Source of the DNA: a virus | Length of the DNA stretch: 62,896 nt | Strand: one strand, 5' to 3' | Virus record (IMG/VR): IMGVR_UViG_3300030202_001144 | Coordinates: 1 to 62,896 of that record | Shown here: in pieces, positions 52,200 to 58,059 of the stretch | Position numbering within the stretch: the stretch's first letter is position 1 | How the letters are laid out: each line of letters begins with the position of its first letter | The notes under the pieces: model-generated | The model's input: only the letters and a program-made list of their open reading frames with translations | The model's database searches: none | What the model was told of the DNA's origin: nothing | Program-made: the position numbers and the translations under genes

Positions 52200-52325
52200 A
52201 TGGAATGGTATGATTATATGAATCCACACGACCAACCAGAATATCAGTGTTGTGTATGTGAAAAACCATTACAAAATGATGAAAGATATTGCAGTCATGA
52301 CTGCTTTAAAGCCGATATGCGATAG
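52200..52325 (+). CDS. Small zinc-finger-like protein, 41 aa
   Basis: ATG at 52200, TAG at 52323-52325. The product has CCVCEKPL and YCSHDCF (C-x2-C...C-x3-C), the spacing of a small treble-clef-like zinc finger. Tight spacing to the upstream gene supports translation. A second small Zn protein in the same transcript as 51810. Confidence 0.58.
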   Translation: MEWYDYMNPHDQPEYQCCVCEKPLQNDERYCSHDCFKADMR

Positions 52326-52678
52326 TGTTTTTCATAGTTATATAGTAGCATATTGGCAAACAACCGGAAGCGCACCGCTAACACCTACAATTTAACATAG
52401 GTAAGTTATGAGCGACTCGAGGTTGGTTGACTAGGTCAGGTTGTGGTAGATAAAGCTAGGGTGAAATAGACCAATGATGTGGTTCTACTGGCTACGACGG
52501 TATGAGGTTCGAGTCCTCACTAGTCACTAATAGGGTAAAACACGAAGGACGGTTAGCTTAACGTCAAAAACATTATGTGGTGTCTACGGAGTAATTACCG
52601 AGTGACGTACGGAAGTGTATTATGTGAGACGGCGAACCCCTGAAAGCGTGGGTATGTGCACGATACCACCCTTGACAT
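52326..52678 (+). ncRNA. ORF-free structured region upstream of the initiator-like tRNA
   Basis: About 350 nt with GC clearly above the local average (42% and 53% in two counted 60-nt blocks). It includes a 100-nt tRNA-like element (52428-52527) and other pairings: CACCTA/TAGGT, CAACC/GGTTG, AGCG/CGCT before it, and GGTAT/ATACC in the last 60 nt. Direct repeat ATTATGTG occurs twice after it. No ORF is supported. It may be a precursor transcript containing several processed RNAs. Confidence 0.5.
52428..52527 (+). ncRNA. Aberrant tRNA-like element with intact acceptor and T-arm
   Basis: TGACTAG (52428-52434) pairs perfectly with CTAGTCA (52520-52526) and a canonical T-arm TGAGG-TTCGAGT-CCTCA lies next to it. 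The interior (about 70 nt) does not fold into normal D and anticodon arms; a hairpin near TAGACCA/TGGTtCTA with a 6-nt loop is the best local stem. It could be a decayed tRNA, a tRNA with an unusual insert, or a processing element. No CCA is encoded. Confidence 0.6.
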
Positions 52679-52750
52679 AGCGGGATAGAGCAGTGGTAGC
52701 TCGCAAGGCTCATAACCTTGAGGTCGTAGGTTCGACTCCTACTCCCGCAA
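52679..52750 (+). tRNA. tRNA-Met(CAT) with initiator features
   Basis: Clear cloverleaf: acceptor xGCGGGA/TCCCGCx, D-stem GAGC/GCTC, anticodon arm CAAGG-CTCATAA-CCTTG, variable AGGTC, T-arm GTAGG-TTCGACT-CCTAC. Two bacterial initiator hallmarks are present: an unpaired 1-72 position (A opposite A) and an A11-U24 pair. The third hallmark (three G-C pairs in the anticodon stem) is only partly met. No CCA is encoded. The next gene starts 20 nt downstream. Confidence 0.85.
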
Positions 52751-52770
52751 CTAATTTTAAATCTAAAACT

Positions 52771-53304
52771 ATGGCAACAAGAAATATGATTATGGTTGTA
52801 CCAGAAGAGTACGGCTTCAATGAACATGGTCTAATGACTGCGGTTCCTAACAGTGTAGAAGAAAAAAGCTACCTTAATTTATACATGCATCATGATGGTT
52901 ATCCTGAATGGCAAGGTGTACAACTAGCAAATTGGAGATTAGCTAATCCAACTATGGATATAGCTCGTGCTTCAGCTAAACTAGCACGTGATATGTACTA
53001 TGACAGTAGCTATTTATATCCATCAGTAAATAGTATTGATCACCAATATACTTACATAGTATGGGTCGGTAAAGAAAATAATAAAATATCTTGCTTTGAT
53101 AGATATAATAGTAAACATGTATTTACTATGACACCTAATGAAATTAAAACTAAGTATGCAGGCGATATGGATTATACTGATTTTGCTAAAGGTGAAACTA
53201 GATGTCGCCGTAATAATACAATTTCAAAAGAAGAATTAGCTACATATAATAAAGTTAGAGCTAATGCACAGAATATAATAGATATATTAACCCATTCGGA
53301 CTAA
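52771..53304 (+). CDS. Protein of unknown function downstream of tRNA
   Basis: A 177-residue protein (MATRNMIMVVPEEYGFNEHG) with Trp/Tyr-rich middle (HHDGYPEWQGVQLANWRLAN) and a beta region with HQYTYIVWVGKENNKISCFD. Translation is taken from 52771; an in-frame ATG at 52693 lies within the tRNA and is rejected. The leader between tRNA and start is nearly identical to that at 54178-54197. No family recognised. Confidence 0.68.
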   Translation: MATRNMIMVVPEEYGFNEHGLMTAVPNSVEEKSYLNLYMHHDGYPEWQGVQLANWRLANPTMDIARASAKLARDMYYDSSYLYPSVNSIDHQYTYIVWVGKENNKISCFDRYNSKHVFTMTPNEIKTKYAGDMDYTDFAKGETRCRRNNTISKEELATYNKVRANAQNIIDILTHSD

Positions 53305-53327
53305 AATAAATTAACTCACGATAATAT
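53296..53327 (+). promoter_or_regulatory. Phage promoter copy 6 (TCGGACTA-N16-GATAATAT)
   Basis: Upstream box TCGGACTA at 53296-53303 (overlapping the preceding stop), spacer 16, GATAATAT at 53320-53327, ATG at 53355. The upstream box has two outer changes but retains CGGACT. Confidence 0.65.
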
Positions 53328-53354
53328 AAATGTATAACAAATAAAAATTAGATT

Positions 53355-53570
53355 ATGAGAACTATTAAATTCAAAGGTAAAGACACAATGTTTATTGACG
53401 GTGTTGAGTACAAAGGTTACACAGTTGGTAATCTGCCAAATTCATTTGGTTTTAAAGAAAAATATTTAGGCACAGATGAAGAGGGTAATGACCAATACAA
53501 ATATGGTAAATCAAAGTGGTTTAAATTCAGAAGTTTAACTTGGTTAGAAAAACCTCCAACACCTTGGTAA
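53355..53570 (+). CDS. Small basic protein, unknown function
   Basis: A 71-residue beta-rich protein (MRTIKFKGKDTMFIDGVEYK, then FKEKYLGTDEEGNDQYKYGK). Ends just before the next ATG (2-bp gap). Served by promoter copy 6. Confidence 0.65.
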   Translation: MRTIKFKGKDTMFIDGVEYKGYTVGNLPNSFGFKEKYLGTDEEGNDQYKYGKSKWFKFRSLTWLEKPPTPW

Positions 53571-53571
53571 T

Positions 53572-53832
53572 ATGGATTCAAAGAAAAAATATGAACAAAT
53601 GGTAGAAGACGGAGATATAGTTCCTACATATGCTAGAGAATTATATGAGTTATCTAAACTACCTCCGCCAAAGCCAAGGCCTTTAGGTACAATGATAGTA
53701 CCTGATGAAGCTAATGCTAGAGAATTATGGGAACAATACTTTAAAGCTAATAGTCCTGGTATATATGGATGGGAAGAGTTTGAAATAGCTTACTCATTCA
53801 TGATCTGGTGCTATGGAAAACGAAAAAGATGA
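53572..53832 (+). CDS. Small acidic/aromatic protein, unknown function
   Basis: An 86-residue protein. The C-terminal half (DEANARELWEQYFKANSPGI, then WEEFEIAYSFMIWCYGKRKR) is helical and aromatic with a short basic tail. It is in an apparent three-gene unit with its neighbours (overlap of 4 bp with the next start). Confidence 0.62.
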   Translation: MDSKKKYEQMVEDGDIVPTYARELYELSKLPPPKPRPLGTMIVPDEANARELWEQYFKANSPGIYGWEEFEIAYSFMIWCYGKRKR

Positions 53833-54026
53833 GAAAATTTAGAAGATACAAAGAAAACTTAAGACGAGTAGGTAATGATATATGGTCTTACTCTACTCAT
53901 GTCGCAACAATAGAATATCCTGGTAAACTAATACAACATGGTTGGTGGAGTGTAACAACACAGAAACATATTAACTATGTAGCAAGAGAATTATGTTTAA
54001 CTATTGAAAAGGATTATACAGATTAA
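53829..54026 (+). CDS. Small basic protein, unknown function
   Basis: A 65-residue product from ATG 53829 (MRKFRRYKENLRRVGNDIWS), then YSTHVATIEYPGKLIQHGWW and a C-terminal helix (NYVARELCLTIEKDYTD). I recognise the NDIWSYSTHVA...WWSVTTxKHINYVA pattern from short phage proteins of unknown function. The stop is 5 bp before a tRNA-like element. Confidence 0.64.
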   Translation: MRKFRRYKENLRRVGNDIWSYSTHVATIEYPGKLIQHGWWSVTTQKHINYVARELCLTIEKDYTD

Positions 54027-54031
54027 TTAAC

Positions 54032-54177
54032 GGGCGCGATAAGGTATTGACCGAGACGTGGTAACAGTAAGCTAAGAACAGTCACAACTCACCAGGGAAT
54101 CCCATGGTTGACCGTACGGCTGAGACGCTGAATCCAACCGAGTCATGGTAACGCAGGTTCGAGTCCTGCCGCGTCCA
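54032..54177 (+). ncRNA. Elongated tRNA-like element with G-U acceptor pair
   Basis: GGGCGCG (54032-54038) pairs with CGCGTCC (54070-54076 offset to 54170-54176) with a G-U at the third pair, followed by discriminator A. The T-arm GCAGG-TTCGAGT-CCTGC is canonical. Between them are about 114 nt where a normal tRNA has about 45; GGTTG/CAACC, CCA/TGG-GGG/CCC and a CCGTACGG palindrome give local structure, but no standard anticodon arm is found. G3-U70 is the identity element of alanyl tRNAs and tmRNA. A gene begins 20 nt downstream, exactly as after the initiator-like tRNA. Confidence 0.62.
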
Positions 54178-54197
54178 CTAACTTTAAATTTAAAACA

Positions 54198-54662
54198 ATG
54201 GCAGAATTATTAACTGATGAAATCATCAAAGAAAAATTAGAGATGGATGGCTTTATGGAAGAGCCAGATGCTCCTTGGTTACTAGAATATATTTCAACAG
54301 AGTATGGTGGTAACTTAGATAATACAACAGACTTTGTAGATGACAAATGGACTTTAAAAATATACAGTGAAATGACCTACGATGGTTACGATATATTTTG
54401 GTGTACTCATGAAGATAAACCTTATGTATCTCAAGACGGTTATTATTATGAAGACTATAATGAATGGTCAGACAAAGCAGTACAAGAACTAACTAGTGGT
54501 AACAATGTATGGGTAGATCCTAATCTATGGTCAGACATGGAGTTTGACTTTAACCATGAGCTAGAACATTGGTGGCAAGATATATATGAAGAGTATTGGG
54601 ATCAGTATAAAGAAGAATTATTAGACTCAGGAGATTATTATGAAGAAGAAGATAAAGGATAA
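54198..54662 (+). CDS. Highly acidic aromatic protein, possible DNA mimic
   Basis: A 154-residue protein with very many Asp/Glu and Trp/Tyr residues (DGYYYEDYNEWSDKAVQELT, then EYWDQYKEELLDSGDYYEEE). A HELEH stretch (H120-H124) resembles a zinc-protease HExxH but is in a Glu/Trp-rich context and may be chance. The charge profile recalls DNA-mimic anti-restriction proteins. It follows a tRNA-like element at the conserved 20-nt spacing. Confidence 0.65.
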   Translation: MAELLTDEIIKEKLEMDGFMEEPDAPWLLEYISTEYGGNLDNTTDFVDDKWTLKIYSEMTYDGYDIFWCTHEDKPYVSQDGYYYEDYNEWSDKAVQELTSGNNVWVDPNLWSDMEFDFNHELEHWWQDIYEEYWDQYKEELLDSGDYYEEEDKG

Positions 54663-54723
54663 TGCAGAACAAATATGCATTATAGTATTTGTAATAGCTT
54701 ATACTATAATAGTAAATAGTTGA
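54640..54723 (+). CDS. Nested small membrane peptide, 27 aa (possible)
   Basis: ATG at 54640 lies inside the 3' end of the acidic protein gene; TGA at 54721-54723 is three bases before the sigma-factor ATG. The peptide (MKKKIKDNAEQICIIVFVIA, then YTIIVNS) has a basic start and a hydrophobic helix. The arrangement repeats that at 50765 and 51553. Confidence 0.45.
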   Translation: MKKKIKDNAEQICIIVFVIAYTIIVNS

Positions 54724-54725
54724 TA

Positions 54726-55250
54726 ATGAAAAAAAGATTAGAAGAAATATTTAAGAATAATTATGGAGATATATATGCGGTGATCTATAATAAAACTAAG
54801 AACAAGCATTTGTCTCATGAAATAATACAAAGAACTTTCTTTAAATTATTAAATAGTAAATCTAAACCTAAAGATACTAAGCTATTGTCTTATGTTATAG
54901 TAGCCGCATGTACTACATTATTAGATCACTATCGTTCATTAAAAACTAGAAGAAAAAATCTAGATGATAATAGATATAATGAAAATATTTTAGACATAGT
55001 TGATAATAATCTTTCAATTGAAGACGTTATAATACTGAATAATAATAATAAATTAATCAAAAGATTAATTGATTCTTTATGTGATGACTTTAAAAAAGTT
55101 ATAATATATAAGTATTATAAAGAGATGACGTTTAAGCAGATAGCTGAGAAAACAAATGTAAGTATTAATACAGCTTTAGGCAGACATAGATATGCTTTAA
55201 ATAAATTAAGGAAATTATCATCCGGACTTAATATAAATAACTTTAGATAA
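54726..55250 (+). CDS. ECF-like sigma factor (sigma 1)
   Basis: A 174-residue two-domain sigma-70-family protein. The N-terminal region 2-like part reads YAVIYNKTKNKHLSHEIIQR, TFFKLLNS, followed by a low-complexity Asn/Asp linker; region 4 has a clear HTH, MTFKQIAEKTNVSINTALGR, HRYALNKLRKL. It would redirect host RNA polymerase to phage promoters. The ATG at 54726 is chosen over TTG at 54720. Promoter copy 7 lies inside its 3' end. Confidence 0.82.
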   Translation: MKKRLEEIFKNNYGDIYAVIYNKTKNKHLSHEIIQRTFFKLLNSKSKPKDTKLLSYVIVAACTTLLDHYRSLKTRRKNLDDNRYNENILDIVDNNLSIEDVIILNNNNKLIKRLIDSLCDDFKKVIIYKYYKEMTFKQIAEKTNVSINTALGRHRYALNKLRKLSSGLNINNFR

Positions 55251-55253
55251 TAT
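55222..55253 (+). promoter_or_regulatory. Phage promoter copy 7, leaderless (CCGGACTT-N16-GATAATAT)
   Basis: CCGGACTT at 55222-55229 inside the sigma-factor 3' end, spacer 16, GATAATAT at 55246-55253. With GATAAT as -10, six bases separate it from the ATG at 55258, again a leaderless layout. The start of the downstream protein is fixed by its conserved N-terminus. Confidence 0.7.
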
Positions 55254-55257
55254 AAAC

Positions 55258-55764
55258 ATGAATATATTTTATTTACATTCCGATCCAGTTAAAGCTGCAA
55301 CAGTACAATACAATAAGCATGTAGTTAAAATGATATTAGAATCAGCTCAAATGCTTTGTACAGCTCATCATCATTATGGCGCTGGTGATAATGTTCCTTA
55401 TAAAAAAGCACATTATAATCACCCTTCAACTATATGGTGTAGGCAAAACGATAAACAATATATGTGGTTGTTTAATCACATGTTAGCATTAGGAGCAGAG
55501 TATACTAAACGATATGGTAAAAAACATGTATCAATAGATAAATGCTTTGGTCCATTATCTTTTTTACCTCCTAATATACCAACAGATCAAGAATTTACAG
55601 AACCTCCACAGTGTATGCCTGATAAATATAAAGTTCCAGGTTGTAGTATTACAGCTTATTGGAATTATTATGAAGGTGAAAAATATATTGTAGCTAATAA
55701 AAACGAAATGTTAATAACAAGACCCAAAGAATATGAGACGAAAATTATATCAACACTTAATTGA
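55258..55764 (+). CDS. Phage protein of the MNIFYL family (annotated in places as pyrimidine-dimer glycosylase-like)
   Basis: A 168-residue protein starting MNIFYLHSDPVKAATVQYNK, then HVVKMILESAQMLCTAHH. This N-terminus is strongly conserved in T4-like and other phages. Some databases name the family after pyrimidine-dimer DNA glycosylase, but catalytic residues were not checked. Conserved His/Trp residues (HPSTIWCRQN, YMWLFNHMLALGAEYTKRYG) suggest an enzyme or DNA-binding role. Expression is from a leaderless promoter. Confidence 0.75.
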   Translation: MNIFYLHSDPVKAATVQYNKHVVKMILESAQMLCTAHHHYGAGDNVPYKKAHYNHPSTIWCRQNDKQYMWLFNHMLALGAEYTKRYGKKHVSIDKCFGPLSFLPPNIPTDQEFTEPPQCMPDKYKVPGCSITAYWNYYEGEKYIVANKNEMLITRPKEYETKIISTLN

Positions 55765-55840
55765 AACTAATTATAGAAACATTGCATCAGCAATTAAACA
55801 ATTTAAAAAGAAACGTAATGACAGAAAAAGAACTAAATAG
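55733..55840 (+). CDS. Small basic protein, 35 aa (possible)
   Basis: ATG at 55733, TAG at 55838-55840, overlapping both neighbours in a different frame. The peptide is rich in Lys/Arg (IKQFKKKRNDRKRTK at the end). Possible small nucleic-acid-binding protein; it may equally be a chance ORF. Confidence 0.35.
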   Translation: MRRKLYQHLIETNYRNIASAIKQFKKKRNDRKRTK

Positions 55841-56096
55841 ACTAGCAGATTTAATTGTAGAAAAATTAATTGGTGCTCAAGAAGAGAATGATGCTCAGTT
55901 TAAAAAAGAATTAGCTGAGATACAGGCTTTAAATCCTAACTTAGAAATAGGTACGATTACACAAGAACAACTTATTAAACAAGAAATAGAACCATTAGAA
56001 GAATTAATGGCAGAACAAATAGCTAATGAAGAATATCTTGAAGCTAAAAAGACTCATGATAAAATTGAAGAGCTTAAAAAGAAATACAAACTGTAG
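55818..56096 (+). CDS. Small coiled-coil protein with UvrB/C-like motif
   Basis: A 92-residue acidic protein. The ATG at 55818 is preferred over TTG at 55761. The C-terminal NEEYLEAKKTHDKIEELKKK follows the UVR motif pattern of UvrB/UvrC/McsA linkers. Could mediate protein contacts in DNA repair or with host UvrA/Lon-type partners; unproven. Confidence 0.6.
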   Translation: MTEKELNRLADLIVEKLIGAQEENDAQFKKELAEIQALNPNLEIGTITQEQLIKQEIEPLEELMAEQIANEEYLEAKKTHDKIEELKKKYKL

Positions 56097-56131
56097 TACG
56101 CATAGTAATGTGTATAGCATAATGTAGCATT

Positions 56132-56746
56132 ATGAATGAACGTAATATTAACTGGTTAATTGAACGCAGGATTATATTTAGACGAGATCCTATAAACGAT
56201 AAACCAACTATTGAAACCCATCAGTATAAATACTATGAAGACGGGACGTATGAGTGTTATCATTTATTTAATAGTAAATCTAAAATTACTACATATAAAT
56301 CATTAAAGTGGCATTTATTTGTATTATACTATCTTAATATGGATAACATAATAAACTCTGATTTTGTTACTGTAGCTAGATTTATTGCTGATAAACAAAA
56401 TGGTTTTGTTACATTTTTTATTAAGAATAAATTATTAGAAGAAATAATTGGAGATGTATTAATGCAAGGTGGTGATCCTCCAAAAAATAAGCTTAGAAAG
56501 ATAATATTTAAGATGTCAACGGGGTTATCTACTAGGGAAAAGCTATCAATAGTAGGTAAACTAATTGGTAGAAGTAAATTAGATAAAGAAACAATATATC
56601 AAGGTATGATTGATATAAATTCTGATGGTGTAAGAATAACTACGCGTTGGTTAGCAGAGCTATTAGGTGTTTCACAAAGAACAATACATAGACATATGTG
56701 TGAAGATCTTAAAAGAGAAAAAAAATTGATGAATGAAGAGTTATAA
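56132..56746 (+). CDS. HTH DNA-binding protein, putative regulator
   Basis: A 204-residue protein. The C-terminus holds an HTH: ITTRWLAELLGVSQRTIHRH, then MCEDLKREKK. The preceding segment (NKLRKIIFKMSTGLSTREKL) is also helical. The N-terminal half is unique (YYEDGTYECYHLFNSKSKIT). It overlaps the sigma-factor gene by 14 bp, so both are co-translated. Likely a middle-stage regulator or replication-origin binder. Confidence 0.65.
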   Translation: MNERNINWLIERRIIFRRDPINDKPTIETHQYKYYEDGTYECYHLFNSKSKITTYKSLKWHLFVLYYLNMDNIINSDFVTVARFIADKQNGFVTFFIKNKLLEEIIGDVLMQGGDPPKNKLRKIIFKMSTGLSTREKLSIVGKLIGRSKLDKETIYQGMIDINSDGVRITTRWLAELLGVSQRTIHRHMCEDLKREKKLMNEEL

Positions 56747-57482
56747 TGTATCTAATTACATCAGGTATAAAGAAGATTTAAAACAATCAATGCCTGAAGA
56801 TAAGTTCTATGATTATTATACACGAGATGAACTTATTATAAAGTTTCTACCATTAGTTGAAACAATGGCTAGAAAATTCTCTACAGATAGTAGAGCGTGT
56901 GGAGTATTAACTATAATGGATTTAATACAAGCTGGAGCTGAAGCATTAACTAGAGCTGTAGATAAATTAGATTGGTCATTACTAGAAGACTCAGAAGATA
57001 TTGAAAAGACTTTAAAAAGTTTTTTTAGCAAAAGAATAAAAGGACATATACGTAGGCGTATTGATATAGGTAGAGGAACTATGCGTATACCTGAACATAA
57101 ATTAAATGAAATACGTAGTAATCCAAGAGATAAAAAAATGGTTGCTATGTTTTTTAATAGTGTATTTTTATCTATAGATAAAGAATCAAGTGTAGATGAA
57201 AATATGGTTTATCAAATACCTGATAAATCAGAACCATATAATATACAGTTAATGAATGTATATTTAAAAAGTTTAATGCAGAAATATTTAGATTTTGCTG
57301 AATATGAAGTATTAAGATTAAGTTATGGTTTAGACTGTGATAAACATTCTGCTAAACAAATTGCAGAACTTTTAAACATAGTAGGACCGAGTGCTTATGT
57401 TAGAATTTCAGAGCTAAAAAAGCAGGCGGTACAAAAACTTATAGACAATGTAGATCACTCGCAAGTGCTTGATTATCTGTAA
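56733..57482 (+). CDS. Sigma-70-family factor (sigma 2)
   Basis: A 249-residue sigma factor. The region 2-like part is LIIKFLPLVETMARKFSTDS, VLTIMDLIQAGAEALTRAVD; FSKRIKGHIRRRIDIGRGTM, then RIPEHKL, is the region 2/3 boundary seen in phage and SigF/RpoS types; region 4 is LSYGLDCDKHSAKQIAELLN, then SAYVRISELKKQAVQKL. It may direct late transcription on the minus-strand block. The family assignment is firm; its promoter target is unknown. Confidence 0.83.
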   Translation: MKSYNVSNYIRYKEDLKQSMPEDKFYDYYTRDELIIKFLPLVETMARKFSTDSRACGVLTIMDLIQAGAEALTRAVDKLDWSLLEDSEDIEKTLKSFFSKRIKGHIRRRIDIGRGTMRIPEHKLNEIRSNPRDKKMVAMFFNSVFLSIDKESSVDENMVYQIPDKSEPYNIQLMNVYLKSLMQKYLDFAEYEVLRLSYGLDCDKHSAKQIAELLNIVGPSAYVRISELKKQAVQKLIDNVDHSQVLDYL

Positions 57483-57488
57483 GTTAAG

Positions 57489-57512
57489 CATGTAAATATT
57501 AATTAAAACATG
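57489..57512 (+). promoter_or_regulatory. Interrupted inverted repeat upstream of the replication genes
   Basis: CATGT and ACATG flank a 14-bp AT-rich spacer, followed by GATTATAATAATAACG, which resembles a -10 region. It lies in the 63-bp gap before the ERF gene. No ACGGACTT box is present, so the replication operon may use a different promoter or read-through. Confidence 0.4.
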
Positions 57513-57545
57513 TGATTATAATAATAACGCTTAAAAATAACACGA

Positions 57546-58058
57546 ATGACAATTAACGAAAAATTAGCGACAATCCAAACAAAGTTTAAATCGAAGAAAA
57601 GTAGATTTAACTCCTTCGGCAAATATTACTTTCGCTCTGCTGAAGATATTCTAGAAGCAATTAAACCCTTTATTAAGGAGCTCGGTGTAACAGTAGTAAT
57701 CAACGAAGAATTAGTTGATACAGCGGTAATTAAAACAACTGCAACTGTAACTGATGGTAAAGAAACAATTAATTCTACAGCTATAGTAGGTGTAGATTTA
57801 GATCAGAAAGGTATGCAAATGCCTCAACGATACGGTTCAGCATCTAGTTATGGTAAGAAATATGCATTAGGTAATTTATTTCTTATTGATGACACTCAAG
57901 ATAGTGATGCTACTAATACTCACGGTAAAAAATCTAAAAATAAATTAACTGATATTATTGCAGCTAAAAATTATTTAGTAAACGGTGGTAAATTAGAAAC
58001 AATAAAAAACAAATACGACTTGACAGCTGCTCAAGAAAAAGAATTAAATACATTATAA
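57546..58058 (+). CDS. erf: ERF-family single-strand annealing recombinase
   Basis: A 170-residue protein with FGKYYFRSAEDILEAIKPFI, ELGVTVVINEE and QMPQRYGSASSYGKKYALGN, LFLIDDTQDSDA, the hallmark ERF core. It anneals complementary single strands during phage recombination/replication. The C-terminal part after residue 125 is a short basic linker plus helix. It pairs with the exonuclease one gene downstream, as in two-component annealing systems. Confidence 0.88.
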   Translation: MTINEKLATIQTKFKSKKSRFNSFGKYYFRSAEDILEAIKPFIKELGVTVVINEELVDTAVIKTTATVTDGKETINSTAIVGVDLDQKGMQMPQRYGSASSYGKKYALGNLFLIDDTQDSDATNTHGKKSKNKLTDIIAAKNYLVNGGKLETIKNKYDLTAAQEKELNTL

Positions 58059-58059
58059 T

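Noticed and set aside
52428-52527. Class II tRNA with long variable arm
   Set aside because: Length near 100 nt is possible, but no D-arm or 7-nt anticodon loop with 5-bp stem can be drawn in the right place.
54032-54177. tRNA carrying a group I intron, or a tmRNA
   Set aside because: Insert of about 110 nt is too short for a group I intron and no P7/G-binding core or tag reading frame was found; reported as tRNA-like instead.
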